A DNA stretch of 64,000 nucleotides from an uncultured Sutterella sp. (GTDB taxonomy: Bacteria > Pseudomonadota > Gammaproteobacteria > Burkholderiales > Burkholderiaceae_F), in assembly GCA_900545335.1 (NCBI GenBank), contig UQYP01000005.1:68369-132368 (forward strand), in the 5' to 3' direction. Below are positions 26,355-35,548 of the stretch, in pieces. The first letter of the stretch is position 1; each line of letters opens with the position of its first letter. The translations under genes were made by a program, and so were the position numbers. Under the pieces are notes generated by a model. It had not been told where the DNA came from. It saw nothing but the letters and a program-made list of their open reading frames with translations, and made no database searches.

Positions 26355-27305
26355 TTATTGCTTTTGAGTTTGATTGAACACCGCCAAAGCCACTGCGACA
26401 TCTTCAAGCCCCTGACCGATTGAGCGGAAAAAGACGGGCTTATCATAGGCAGGAGTAGGAGCCGCGTGATTCACCAAAGCTCCCAAGTCCCCTTTAACAT
26501 CTTCGGGTTTCCAGCTGCCGGCTTCAATAGCCAGTTTCATTTCGCCTGCCACAGTCGCTGTCGTTGCCGTACAGTCGCAATAAACATCCATTGAGGCAAG
26601 CAGCGCCGGATCAATTTCATGAGCGCAGGCGGCATTAGTGGAAATTGACGTGATAAGCGGAGTCCCTTCGATATCCTTTGCACTGAGAACGGCATCGGCA
26701 GCACTGGTACAAAGCAAAATCACATCCGCGTTTTTCAAAGCCTCGGCTTTTGTACCGCTAAATTCCACTAAGCCTTTACCTGCCTGCCGGAAAGCCTCTT
26801 TCTTTTCATCCGAGAGCTCATGGCTGTTTAAAGACCACACACGAATGCTCTCCCAATTTCTCAACCCGCTCACATACCGAATATGCGCCAAAGCCTGTGC
26901 GCCGGAGCCGATCACTGCCAGGTGTTTTGAATCCTTTTTGGCCAAATACTTCACGGCAACAGCGGTTGTCGCTGCAGTACGCTCAAGCGTTAAGCGGGTA
27001 CTGTCTGTTAACAGAAGCGGCTCTCCGGTTTCGGTTGACATTAAAAGCGTCCAGGCGGTGACCGTATAACCCTTTTGCTGCACGATAAAAGGAGAAGTTT
27101 TGAGTCCGTAGACGCCTGCACTCATCCAAACGCCGGAATAGTTGATAAAGTCGCCCTTATTGTCCGGAAAAAGCGTCTGAACCTGCTTGGGCTGCACGGC
27201 TTCATTGCGCCCTAAAGCACCGAACATCGCTTCAACGGTTGAAAACACATCCACTTTCGGGAGAACTTCCAGCACTTCTTTTTCGGTCAGAGTCAGTACG
27301 GCCAT
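26355..27305 (-). CDS. Ornithine cyclodeaminase / mu-crystallin family dehydrogenase
   Basis: Encodes about 316 aa. Family features: N-terminal dimerisation region, then a Rossmann domain with VIGSGAQALAHIRYV near residue 130, VILLCTSAADAVL and ISTNAACAHEIDPALL near 205-235, and GDLGALVNHAAPTP ... SIGQGLEDVAVAL at the end. Members include ornithine cyclodeaminase, L-arginine or imino-acid reductases and opine-type synthases; the exact reaction is not clear. The start at 27305 (MAVLTLTEKEV) is preferred over 27320 because GGAG lies seven bases before it and it avoids overlapping argH. Middle gene of the argH operon. Confidence 0.82.
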   Translation of the reverse strand: MAVLTLTEKEVLEVLPKVDVFSTVEAMFGALGRNEAVQPKQVQTLFPDNKGDFINYSGVWMSAGVYGLKTSPFIVQQKGYTVTAWTLLMSTETGEPLLLTDSTRLTLERTAATTAVAVKYLAKKDSKHLAVIGSGAQALAHIRYVSGLRNWESIRVWSLNSHELSDEKKEAFRQAGKGLVEFSGTKAEALKNADVILLCTSAADAVLSAKDIEGTPLITSISTNAACAHEIDPALLASMDVYCDCTATTATVAGEMKLAIEAGSWKPEDVKGDLGALVNHAAPTPAYDKPVFFRSIGQGLEDVAVALAVFNQTQKQ

Positions 27306-27307
27306 TT

Positions 27308-28702
27308 TTAAACTCCGCAATGCAAAACATTCAAACGAGCCTTAGCACGGGCAATCTGCTCGGTGACGCGTTCAGGCGCTGTGCCGCCGAAAGAATGTCT
27401 GGCAGCAACACAGGCTTCCAACGTAATGTATTGATGAATATCTTCACCAATCGCATCGGAAAACTGTCTGTACTCTTCAAGCGTCATCTTTTCCAGATCC
27501 GTATTGTGCTTGATGCAATAGTTCACAATATGGCCCACGATATGGTGAGCCTGTCTGAACGGAATGCCTTTTCGGGCCAGATAGTCAGCTAAGTCCGTGG
27601 CGTTGGAATAGCCGCGTCCTGCACCGATTCGAGCTTGATCGGCGTTAACCGTCATTTTTTCAAGCATGGGTTTTAAGATGCGCAGACTCATGTGAAGTGT
27701 ATCAACGGAGTCAAAAGTGGGCTCCTTATCCTCGCTCATATCGGTATTAAAGGCCAAAGGCAACCCCTTCATCATCGTAAGCATCGCCTGAAGGTTTCCG
27801 AAAACGCGTCCGGCTTTACCGCGAATCTTTTCGGCAATATCCGGATTTTTCTTATTGGGCATAATGGACGAGCCCGTACAGAAGTCATCCGAGAGATCGA
27901 AGAAATGAATATCCTGACTCGTAAAGAGCACAATTTCTTCACACAGGCGACTCAAATGCATAATGCAGATAGCCGCAGCCGAATCCGTTTCAATTAAATG
28001 GTCACGGTCTCCGATCGTATCGACCGAATTTTCACTCGGACCGTCAAAATCCATCTCACGCGCAGTCATTTCCCGATCAATCGGGAAGGTAGTGCCTGCC
28101 ATAGCGGCTGCCCCCAGCGGGCAGACATTCAGACGCTTATAGGCATCTTCAAAGCGGCCGATATCGCGCTCGAGCATCCAGAAATAAGCCATCATCCAAT
28201 GCGAAAACAAAATCGGCTGACCGGTCTGAAAGTGTGTATAGCCCGGAAACATCACACCCATATACTGCTCGGCTTTAGCGATAATTGTGCGTTGCAGTTC
28301 CCGAATCGCTTTGATAATTTCGCAGATTGCGTGACGCGTATAGAGGCGGACATCAAGCTGAGCCTGATCGTTTCGGGAGCGCGCCGTATGCATCTTGCCG
28401 CCCACGGGACCGACAAGTTCGGTTACACGGCGCTCAATAGCCATCTGAATGTCTTCGTCAGCCACATCAAATACAAAACGACCGTCCTCAACTTCTTCTC
28501 GGACGGCCTCCAATCCCTTCAAAATCGCCTGGGCTTCTTCTCGGGTCAAAATGTTTTGGGCAGCCAGCATGTGCACATGGGCTGTGCTGCCGATAATGGA
28601 AAAAGGCGTGACTCGTTTTTCAATCAAAATGGTGGCATTAAATTCCTGCACCAAGTGATCCATCGGCAGATCAAAACGTCCGCCCCACATTGCATCAGAC
28701 AT
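27308..28702 (-). CDS. argH: Argininosuccinate lyase family protein
   Basis: Encodes about 464 aa, normal for ArgH, which splits argininosuccinate into arginine and fumarate. Family signatures: AMWGGRFDLPMDHLVQEFNAT at the start, AIERRVTELVGPVGGKMHTARSRNDQ near residue 85-110, GYTHFQTGQPILFSHW near 150, and the fumarase/lyase signature GSSIMPNKKNPD near 275-286. ATG 28702 is chosen over 28720 because GGAG is seven bases upstream. The N-terminal segment departs from typical ArgH (NATILIEKRVTPFSIIGS), and no argG is nearby; its two downstream partners are not standard arginine-biosynthesis genes, so a dedicated lyase in another pathway remains possible. Confidence 0.85.
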   Translation of the reverse strand: MSDAMWGGRFDLPMDHLVQEFNATILIEKRVTPFSIIGSTAHVHMLAAQNILTREEAQAILKGLEAVREEVEDGRFVFDVADEDIQMAIERRVTELVGPVGGKMHTARSRNDQAQLDVRLYTRHAICEIIKAIRELQRTIIAKAEQYMGVMFPGYTHFQTGQPILFSHWMMAYFWMLERDIGRFEDAYKRLNVCPLGAAAMAGTTFPIDREMTAREMDFDGPSENSVDTIGDRDHLIETDSAAAICIMHLSRLCEEIVLFTSQDIHFFDLSDDFCTGSSIMPNKKNPDIAEKIRGKAGRVFGNLQAMLTMMKGLPLAFNTDMSEDKEPTFDSVDTLHMSLRILKPMLEKMTVNADQARIGAGRGYSNATDLADYLARKGIPFRQAHHIVGHIVNYCIKHNTDLEKMTLEEYRQFSDAIGEDIHQYITLEACVAARHSFGGTAPERVTEQIARAKARLNVLHCGV

Positions 28703-29166
28703 ATCGTTTCTCCAAGTCAAAAGTGACTTTATTTTAGTATCGGAAACAATTTAAAAAAAGACCCTGAAATCTCTTGAAAACTCTATTTTTGTTCCCTAAA
28801 AAACACACTATAGATCGGAAAATATGCCCTATATCCCTATATTCATGGTATATATTGTGTATTGTTTAACAGCAAGAGAAAAAATTTTCGTCCGGGTATT
28901 GATATCGCGATCATTTATCCCTAATATCGCGGTGTCAAACAACCAAAAACTGTTAAATGTGTTGACCACCGTATCGGGGGAGACAACCTCCGAGAAAAAC
29001 GCGAGATGGACGTTTGGACGACGAACATCTTTTTAAAACACGTTGTGATTGTCGGACTAGCTTCGAAGCGAGAAACTACTCGTCGAAGACAAGATCCTGA
29101 GTCCTTGGGTAAAAGCCTGTACCCTCGGCGCTAGAACGCAATGACAGCACTTTGGGGGAAGGCATT
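28703..29166 (+). other. 464-base region upstream of permease, no gene
   Basis: Between divergent argH and the permease. No frame with a ribosome-binding site was found. It contains TTGACC near 28970, a CGGGGG/CCTCCG hairpin around 28975-28992, an AGATG..CATCTTTTT hairpin ending near 29035, and the stem-loops annotated at 29057-29134. The layout resembles a long regulated 5' leader. Confidence 0.4.
29057..29134 (+). promoter_or_regulatory. Structured 5' leader of permease (candidate cis-regulatory RNA)
   Basis: Stem CTTCGA/TCGAAG (29061-29066 with 29083-29088) continues as CGAG/CTCG (29069-29072 with 29079-29082); a second stem is GGGTA/TACCC (29107-29111 with 29120-29124); CTAG at 29057-29060 can pair with CTAG at 29131-29134 to enclose both. 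I could not match it to lysine, SAM, SAH, TPP, cobalamin or guanidine riboswitch motifs. Confidence 0.4.
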
Positions 29167-30606
29167 ATGAACTCCCAAAACGTTACGGCGAACAACGAGT
29201 CCCAATTTCAACGCTCGATGCAATTGCGCCACCTTATCATGTTGAGTCTGGGCGGCGTGATTGGCAGCGGACTCTTTTTTGGAACGGGTCATATCATTGC
29301 AAACGTCGGTGCTTTCGGCACGGTGCTTGCATATCTGATCGGTGCCTTTATGGTTTACCTGATCATGCTGAGTCTGGGCGAATTGTCCGTGGCTCATCCT
29401 GAACCCGGTTCTTTCCACCTTTATGCGAGTAAGTACATCTCCCCGGCCTCGGGTTTTGCCGTTGCCTGGCTGTACTGGCTCAATTGGACAGTCACGCTCG
29501 GCACAGCCTTCACTGCCGTGGGCTTTGCCATGCAATACTGGTTCCCGCAGGTTCCGGTATGGTCCTGGTGTTTAATTTTCGGGGCGATCATTTTCCTTTT
29601 GAACGTGATCGATACACGCTTTTTTGCCGAAAGTGAATTCTTCCTTTCGATCATTAAAGTGGTCACCATTCAGGTTTTCATCGTCCTGGGTGCCTGCGCA
29701 TTCTTTGACGTGATTCCTTTCGGTGAATCGGGCTCGCCCGGTCTGACCCATCTTGTGGGAGAAGGCGGTCTGCTGCCAAACGGCATCACTCCCCTGCTCT
29801 TTACCATGGTGACGGTCTGCTTTGCCTATTCCGGCACAGAATTGATCGGAGTGGCTGCGGGTGAAACCAATAATCCCGAAAAAGTGATCCCGATGGCCGT
29901 GCGCGCTTCGCTGCTGCGCCTCGTGATTTTCTTTGTAGGGACGGTTTTAATCGTTGCAACGCTTTTGCCCTCAGAAGCTGCTACGGTCTCCAAGAGCCCC
30001 TTTATCACGGTTTTTGAGCAGATGGGCATCCCCTACGCTGCGGATATTTTTAACTTTGTGATCATCACGGCCATTCTGTCTTCTGCGAACACCGGACTTT
30101 TTGCCTCCGGCCGCATGGTGTGGTCTTTGGGCCACGACGGAATGATGCCTGCAGGCTTAGCTAAGCTCAATAAGCGCGGCGTTCCGGTTAATGCCTTGGC
30201 TTTCAGCATGCTGGGCGGTTTGCTTGCGCTTGCTTCAAGCGTTATGGCTGCAGATACCGTGTTTGTGATTCTCACCTCTATCGTGGGTTTTTCCACGGTT
30301 GCGGTGTGGCTGAGCATCTGCATTGCCCACTACCGATTCAGAAAGCAATTCATGGCTAGTGGCCGCAGCCTCTCTGAATTGAAATACGTGAGCCCCTGGT
30401 TCCCGTGGGTGCCGATTGTGGGCGGTGCAATGTGCGTGATCGTGATGGTCGGCATGGGTATTGATCCTGCCCAGCGTATTGCTCTGTACTGCGGCGTGCC
30501 GTTTACGGTACTGTGCTTTGTGATCTACCACCTCACTCAAAAAGTGAAAAAAGGCGGTATGAATCAGAAAGTGCAAACCAAACGCAGCCGTGCGATGGCA
30601 AGCTGA
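29167..30606 (+). CDS. APC-family amino acid permease, MmuP-like
   Basis: Encodes about 479 aa with 12 predicted membrane helices. Family landmarks: LRHLIMLSLGGVIGSGLFFGTG near residue 17-40, GELSVAHPEPGSFHLYASKYISPASGFAVAWLYWLNW near 75-110, FAYSGTELIGVAAGETNNPEKVIP near 220-245, and SANTGLFASGRMVWSLGHDG near 310. It is closest, from memory, to E. coli S-methylmethionine permease MmuP (MQYWFPQVPVW, NVI.TRFFAE), but the mmuM methyltransferase partner is absent, so substrate is uncertain. GGAAGG before the ATG at 29167 sets the start. A long structured leader precedes it and a terminator follows. Confidence 0.82.
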   Translation: MNSQNVTANNESQFQRSMQLRHLIMLSLGGVIGSGLFFGTGHIIANVGAFGTVLAYLIGAFMVYLIMLSLGELSVAHPEPGSFHLYASKYISPASGFAVAWLYWLNWTVTLGTAFTAVGFAMQYWFPQVPVWSWCLIFGAIIFLLNVIDTRFFAESEFFLSIIKVVTIQVFIVLGACAFFDVIPFGESGSPGLTHLVGEGGLLPNGITPLLFTMVTVCFAYSGTELIGVAAGETNNPEKVIPMAVRASLLRLVIFFVGTVLIVATLLPSEAATVSKSPFITVFEQMGIPYAADIFNFVIITAILSSANTGLFASGRMVWSLGHDGMMPAGLAKLNKRGVPVNALAFSMLGGLLALASSVMAADTVFVILTSIVGFSTVAVWLSICIAHYRFRKQFMASGRSLSELKYVSPWFPWVPIVGGAMCVIVMVGMGIDPAQRIALYCGVPFTVLCFVIYHLTQKVKKGGMNQKVQTKRSRAMAS

Positions 30607-30631
30607 TTTTTAAGAATTCGGCACAACAAAA

Positions 30632-30665
30632 AACCTCGGTTGTTTGCCAATCGAGGTTTTTCTTT
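30632..30665 (+). terminator. Terminator after the permease
   Basis: AACCTCGGTTG pairs with CAATCGAGGTT (one G-U), followed by TTTTTCTTTT. On the minus strand it also carries AAAA..; it separates the permease from lolA. Confidence 0.88.
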
Positions 30666-30672
30666 TCCTTCA

Positions 30673-31308
30673 TTAAAAGCGACTCTCGTCCTTTAAGACG
30701 TCCACCCCTTTGGGAACTTTAAAAGAAAAATCCGAAGCCTTCAGTTTGACATTGGTTTGAAAACCATCAAACTGCAGATGCGTCTCCTGGCCGAAGTTAT
30801 CCTTTAACATCATTTTCTTGGGCAAGCCTTTTTCAAAGCCGATTTTGACCTCTGAAAAAGCATTGGAATCATCTTTGGGAACCGCACGCAGCCACTGAAG
30901 ACCATCGGTGCTGTCAATATTTTGGACATTGAAATCTTTTCTGAAATCCTGCGCGCCGAATAAAAGCGAGGCAGGAGATGCGGGAATCGCTCCTGTTAAA
31001 GCTTTCTGCGTCACCTGGGCGAGTTCCGTGTCGTAAAGCCAGAGAGTTTTGCCGTCGGTGACAATGAGCTCTTCAAAAGGAGCTTCGTAGTGCCACTTAA
31101 ATTTGCCGGGGCGCAAAAAAGCAAAATCTCCGCTTCCTGCACCTTCCTTATTTTCACCCTCGCGCGTAAAAACTTTCTGTTGAAAACTGCCCTGGGCGCT
31201 TGTCACTGTCTTTAAAAAGTGACTTAAGTCGTCAGTGGCTGCTGCGTAAGAAAGAGCGGTCCAACCCAAAACCGCGGCACCGAGAATGACTTTAGCAAAA
31301 TGACTCAT
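30673..31308 (-). CDS. lolA: Outer-membrane lipoprotein carrier protein LolA
   Basis: Encodes about 211 aa. Periplasmic chaperone that takes lipoproteins from LolCDE to LolB. A signal peptide (FAKVILGAAVLGWTALSYAAA) precedes DLSHFLKTVTSAQGSFQQKV, and the family landmarks FAFLRPGKFKWHYEAPFEELIVTDGKTLWLYD and QVTQKAL follow, with LKASDFSFKVPKGVDVL at the C-terminus. The ATG at 31308 shares one base with the ftsK stop (TGATG) and has GAGG seven bases upstream; a GTG one codon earlier opens the frame. Co-transcribed with ftsK, the usual betaproteobacterial arrangement. Confidence 0.95.
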   Translation of the reverse strand: MSHFAKVILGAAVLGWTALSYAAATDDLSHFLKTVTSAQGSFQQKVFTREGENKEGAGSGDFAFLRPGKFKWHYEAPFEELIVTDGKTLWLYDTELAQVTQKALTGAIPASPASLLFGAQDFRKDFNVQNIDSTDGLQWLRAVPKDDSNAFSEVKIGFEKGLPKKMMLKDNFGQETHLQFDGFQTNVKLKASDFSFKVPKGVDVLKDESRF

Positions 31309-33812
31309 CACAAATCCTCGTTTTTTCTCGCGTTAATGGTTCTGCGTCCGCTTGAATCAGCCGGACTCACAATGCCTTCGGCTTCCATGTCTTCAACGAT
31401 ATTGGCTGCGCGCGGGTAGCCTACGCCCAAGCGTCTTTGCAGATAGGTGACGGAACACTTATTGCTTTCGATCACAATCTGCACCGCTTTATCAAAAAGC
31501 GGATCTTTTTTGCCGCCGTTTGTGCCGCGCGGCTCATCGGATTCTGCGCTTTCCTCTTCTTCGCTCACGAGCACATCATCGACATAGTTGGGCTTAGCCA
31601 TCTGACGCAGAGAGTGCGTAACGCGTTCCAACTCTTCATCGGTAACAAAGGCCCCCTGAATACGTTCGAGCACCTGAAGACTCGGCATCTTAAAGAGGAA
31701 GTCACCGTTACCCAAAAGGTTTTCCGCACCGGTCTGATCCAAAATGATTCGGCTGTCAGAGCCCGTAGCCACCTGGAAGGCGGCACGCGAGGGAATATTG
31801 GTTCGCAAAAGACCGGAAATCACATCGGCACTCGGGCGCTGTGTGGCTAAAATCAGGTGAATGCCTGCCGCACGGGCTTTTTGAGCCAGACGGATAAGCG
31901 ACTCTTCCACACCCTTTTTATCGACCATCAGCAAATCAGTCAATTCGTCGACCACCACGACAATGTAAGGCAGCTCTTCAAGCTCAATGTCTTCGCCCGC
32001 ATTTTTAGCAAGCGGATTCATTAAGGGCTCACCGTTTTCACGGGCTTCTCTCACCTTTGCGTTATAGCTTTCAAGGTTGCGCACTTTGATGCTGTGTGCG
32101 AGTTTGTAGCGCCGCTCCATTTCTTTGACGCACCACTGCAGACCGTGCTTGGCCTCATTCATCTGGTCAACGACAGGACAAAGCAGATGAGGAATATCTT
32201 CATAGTAGGCAAACTCAACCTTTTTCGGGTCAATCAGAATCAGGCGCAGTTGATTGGGTTCAAACTTATAAAGCAGCGACAAAATCATGCTGTTGACACC
32301 AACGGACTTACCCGACCCCGTCGTACCGGCCACAAGCAGATGAGGCATCTTCGCGAGATCCACCACAAAAGGTTCGCCCGTAATGCGTTTACCCAGGCAA
32401 AGCGGCAAAAGTGCCTTGGATTTAGCAAAGTCCTGAGAGCCCAACAATTCTGAAATACGCACGAGCTGTCGGCGCGGATTAGGCACTTCAATGCCCATAT
32501 AAGGCGTATTGGGCACAGTATCTAAAACGCGCACGGACTGCACGGATAAAACACGGGCCAAATCGGCTTCAAGGCTTTTGACGCTCGAGCTTTTCACGCC
32601 TTCGGCCAATTCAATTTCGTAGCGCGTTACAACCGGTCCGGGATTGGCGGCCTTCACTTTGACAGAAACGCCGTAGCTTGCGAGCTTACTTTCAATCAAT
32701 CCGCTCATCACCGCCAATGACGCTTTGTCAATCGAGGGCTCTGTGTTGCCTGCCGGATCAAAAAGGCGCAAAGAGGGCCGAACGGGCTGTGCAGTATCTT
32801 CAAAAAGCGTTTCCTGCTGTGCCTCAAATGCCACTTCCGACTTCTTCACTTTTGCCTGAGGGTTAATGACAGGACGAGGCGTTGCGGGCACGATCGGTTC
32901 AGGCTGAACATCCGTATCGGCACTTTGAGCTGCCGCAGCAGGTTCAGGCTTAAATTGCTGAACCAATTCTTCCTGGGCGGTTTTGCCTTTTTGCTCAACG
33001 ACTTTAGCCTCGTGGCGATCGGTGAAAAAGTGCCAGAAACGATCCAGACGCGTTCCGATTTTTTCTGCGACGTTAAGCCATGAAAAATCAAAGAAGATGG
33101 AAGCTCCGCACATGGCGCACACCACCATTAATATCGTCAGGCCCAAGGCGCCGACCACGGGAGTCGAGGCCGTCATTACGGTTTGGCCCAAAATGCCGCC
33201 GGCCATCCCCGGCAAGGGCTCAGCCAGGTAATAGAGGCGCAGCGCTTCAAGAGAAGTGCTGGCGCAGAGCAAAATAATGAGACCGAAAAGATGACTGATT
33301 TTGCCGAAAGGCGGCTTTTTATAGTTCGGACTCACCGCTCGCCAGGCGCTCATTAAACCCACGGGCACCAGCCAGTAAGCCGACCACCCGAGAGCAAAAA
33401 GAGCAATATCGGACACCCAGGCTCCCAGAAGACCGATCCAATTTTTAGGCGTCACATTAGGAGCGGCATGAGAAAACGAGGGGTCTGCCTGGTTGTAGGA
33501 AATGAGCATCAACAAATAAAGAACAGAACAGACAAGCAACACGAGCCCTACAACCGATCCGAGCTTCACTTTTTTATGCGATCTCACCTCAACGACAGGA
33601 TCATTGGCCACCGCTCCGACTGTTACGGAAAGCAGCGCGGCCTTAGCGCGGGATGATTTTCGAGCGGACGGTTGCAGTATGTTTTTTTTCGCTTTTTCTT
33701 TTATCAGTGCCGGTTTTTTCATTAAACAATCAATCTGAGATGAACCCTCTAATTGTACGGGCTTTAGCTTGTCTTTGAGCGTTTCTTGAACAATGTTTTC
33801 AATTTTTCGCAT
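31308..33812 (-). CDS. ftsK: DNA translocase FtsK
   Basis: Encodes 834 aa. Septal DNA pump that clears chromosomes from the division plane and activates XerCD at dif. About 75 N-terminal residues precede four to five membrane helices (residues ~75-245), then a linker rich in Pro/Ala/Glu, an alpha/beta motor domain with Walker A VAGTTGSGKSVGVNSMI and Walker B YIVVVVDELTDLLMV, and a gamma winged-helix domain (LFDKAVQIVIESNKCSVTYLQRRLGVGYPRAANIVEDM) that reads KOPS. lolA follows with a one-base overlap. Divergent from trxB. Confidence 0.97.
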   Translation of the reverse strand: MRKIENIVQETLKDKLKPVQLEGSSQIDCLMKKPALIKEKAKKNILQPSARKSSRAKAALLSVTVGAVANDPVVEVRSHKKVKLGSVVGLVLLVCSVLYLLMLISYNQADPSFSHAAPNVTPKNWIGLLGAWVSDIALFALGWSAYWLVPVGLMSAWRAVSPNYKKPPFGKISHLFGLIILLCASTSLEALRLYYLAEPLPGMAGGILGQTVMTASTPVVGALGLTILMVVCAMCGASIFFDFSWLNVAEKIGTRLDRFWHFFTDRHEAKVVEQKGKTAQEELVQQFKPEPAAAAQSADTDVQPEPIVPATPRPVINPQAKVKKSEVAFEAQQETLFEDTAQPVRPSLRLFDPAGNTEPSIDKASLAVMSGLIESKLASYGVSVKVKAANPGPVVTRYEIELAEGVKSSSVKSLEADLARVLSVQSVRVLDTVPNTPYMGIEVPNPRRQLVRISELLGSQDFAKSKALLPLCLGKRITGEPFVVDLAKMPHLLVAGTTGSGKSVGVNSMILSLLYKFEPNQLRLILIDPKKVEFAYYEDIPHLLCPVVDQMNEAKHGLQWCVKEMERRYKLAHSIKVRNLESYNAKVREARENGEPLMNPLAKNAGEDIELEELPYIVVVVDELTDLLMVDKKGVEESLIRLAQKARAAGIHLILATQRPSADVISGLLRTNIPSRAAFQVATGSDSRIILDQTGAENLLGNGDFLFKMPSLQVLERIQGAFVTDEELERVTHSLRQMAKPNYVDDVLVSEEEESAESDEPRGTNGGKKDPLFDKAVQIVIESNKCSVTYLQRRLGVGYPRAANIVEDMEAEGIVSPADSSGRRTINARKNEDL

Positions 33813-33870
33813 CTTTTTGCGAACGCTCTCGGATACAATGGTCTGGTTAATGCTTTATTGAGGTGCAGAT

Positions 33871-34830
33871 ATGTCAGAGACGATCCAACACGAAAAACTT
33901 ATCATTATCGGTTCTGGCCCGGCGGGCTACACGGCAGGCGTTTATGCTGCCCGAGCCAATTTAGAGCCGCTGCTCATCACCGGTATGGAGCAAGGCGGGC
34001 AGCTCATGACCACGTCGGAAATTGAAAACTGGCCCGCTGACGTCAACGGCGCCCAAGGCCCCGAACTCATGCAGCGCTTTATGGATCATGCCGAACGCTT
34101 CGGTACCCGAATCGAATATGATGTGATCACGGCCGCACACCTGAAAGAAAAACCGATTCGCCTTGAAGCCGATTCCGGCAAAACGTTTACGTGCGACGCG
34201 CTCATCATTGCTACGGGAGCAAGCGCCAAGTATCTGGGACTGGAGTCTGAAACGCTCTACAAAGGACGGGGCGTCTCGGCGTGCGCAACCTGCGACGGGT
34301 TCTTTTACCGTAAAAAACCTGTGGCTGTGGTGGGCGGCGGCAATGCCGCTCTTGAAGAAGCGCTTTACCTCGCCAATATCGCAAGCGTTGTTCACCTCGT
34401 GCATAGGCGGGACACCTTCAAAGCCGAGCCCATCATGGTCAATAAACTCATGCAGGCAGTCAAAGACGGCAAAATCATCCTGCATCTTTTCCGTGAAGTC
34501 AAAGAAGTCCTCGGCAACGATCAGGGAGTGACCGGCGCACTCTTAAAGAGCACTGACGGCAAAGACGATGAAACCCTTACGGTTGACGGGATTTTTATCG
34601 CCATCGGGCACTCGCCCAACACCAAGATTTTTGCCGATGAGCTTGAACTCAAGGACGGCTATATCGTCACCCAAGGAACGGGTACCCACGCAGCCACAGC
34701 CACCAATATCGAAGGGGTCTTTGCTGCAGGCGACTGCCAGGACCCGGTTTATCGTCAGGCTGTCACAAGTGCAGCTACGGGCTGCATGGCTGCGCTCGAT
34801 GCTCAGCGCTACTTGGAGAAACTGGAGTAA
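33871..34830 (+). CDS. trxB: Thioredoxin reductase
   Basis: Encodes 319 aa. NADPH-dependent flavoprotein that reduces thioredoxin. N-terminal FAD motif IIIGSGPAGYTAGVYAARA, redox pair Cys138-Ala-Thr-Cys141 (SACATCDGFFYR), NADPH motif VVGGGNAALEEALYLA, and the second FAD segment GVFAAGDCQDPVYRQ near residue 290. AGGTG precedes the ATG. Followed three bases later by the Smr-domain gene. Diverges from ftsK, as in other Burkholderiales. Confidence 0.97.
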   Translation: MSETIQHEKLIIIGSGPAGYTAGVYAARANLEPLLITGMEQGGQLMTTSEIENWPADVNGAQGPELMQRFMDHAERFGTRIEYDVITAAHLKEKPIRLEADSGKTFTCDALIIATGASAKYLGLESETLYKGRGVSACATCDGFFYRKKPVAVVGGGNAALEEALYLANIASVVHLVHRRDTFKAEPIMVNKLMQAVKDGKIILHLFREVKEVLGNDQGVTGALLKSTDGKDDETLTVDGIFIAIGHSPNTKIFADELELKDGYIVTQGTGTHAATATNIEGVFAAGDCQDPVYRQAVTSAATGCMAALDAQRYLEKLE

Positions 34831-34833
34831 ATC

Positions 34834-35538
34834 ATGCGTGCCAAAGGTTTTGATGCGTTAAAGGGAATCAAAACGCGATTAGCAGAAGAGTCTGCCATTC
34901 GTGAAAAAGAAGAGGCGGCAAGACTTGAGCGGCGTGAAAAAGCTGAAGATGATCGGGCTTTATTTGCGGCTGAAATGAAGCGAATCGGGGTAACACCCAC
35001 AGAGCGCGATCCGGCAGAAAAAGATCTGTTTGAAAAAGAAATGAAAAGGCTCGGTGTCGTCAAACTGAGCCGCAGCAGCGGCCGCAATGAGCCTGCGAAA
35101 AAACCGCCCCGCCCCATCGTTGAGCAAACGCCCGTTAAGCTTCGCGCCGAAGTGGGCTTATCGGACAACTACGATGGTGCAAGTGCTGATGACTGGGGCG
35201 ATCGTGAATATATCGCAGTGGGCTGCGGAATTGACCTTGCGCAAAAACTTTCGCGCGGTCTGTGGCCTGTCGGAGCTCATTTGGATCTGCACGGCTATCG
35301 CACCGAAGAAGCCAGGCGTGCTCTCGTTGACTTCATCCTTCAGGCCCGTGAGGCTCACGTTCGCTGTGTCCGAATTGTCACAGGCAAAGGCATCAACAGC
35401 GGTGAAGAGGGACCGGTTTTAAAGGGGCTCGTGCGCCGCTGGTTAAGACAGATGCGTGAAGTTCAGGCCTTTGTGCAGGCTCCGGCCGAAGAAGGCGGCT
35501 CAGGCGCTCTTCGGGTACTCATTGCCAAGAAGTTTTAG
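34834..35538 (+). CDS. Smr (small MutS-related) domain protein
   Basis: Encodes 234 aa. N-terminal ~110 residues are highly charged and likely helical (LERREKAEDDRALFAAEMKRIG). The C-terminal Smr domain carries the LDLHGYRTEEARRALVDFI motif (the D-x-H-G signature) and the nuclease-associated TGKG (RIVTGKGINSGEEGPVLKGLVRRWL). Smr proteins of this class have nicking or RNA endonuclease activity and some rescue collided ribosomes; the bacterial YdaL/SmrA/SmrB-like role here is not determined. Starts three bases after trxB and is followed by a nitroreductase, likely one transcript. Confidence 0.88.
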   Translation: MRAKGFDALKGIKTRLAEESAIREKEEAARLERREKAEDDRALFAAEMKRIGVTPTERDPAEKDLFEKEMKRLGVVKLSRSSGRNEPAKKPPRPIVEQTPVKLRAEVGLSDNYDGASADDWGDREYIAVGCGIDLAQKLSRGLWPVGAHLDLHGYRTEEARRALVDFILQAREAHVRCVRIVTGKGINSGEEGPVLKGLVRRWLRQMREVQAFVQAPAEEGGSGALRVLIAKKF

Positions 35539-35548
35539 GAGTGCGGTT

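Noticed and set aside
28824..29036. 70-aa ORF upstream of the permease
   Set aside because: No ribosome-binding site or homology; the region looks like a leader.
29040..29166. Lysine riboswitch before the permease
   Set aside because: The conserved lysine-riboswitch core motifs are not present.
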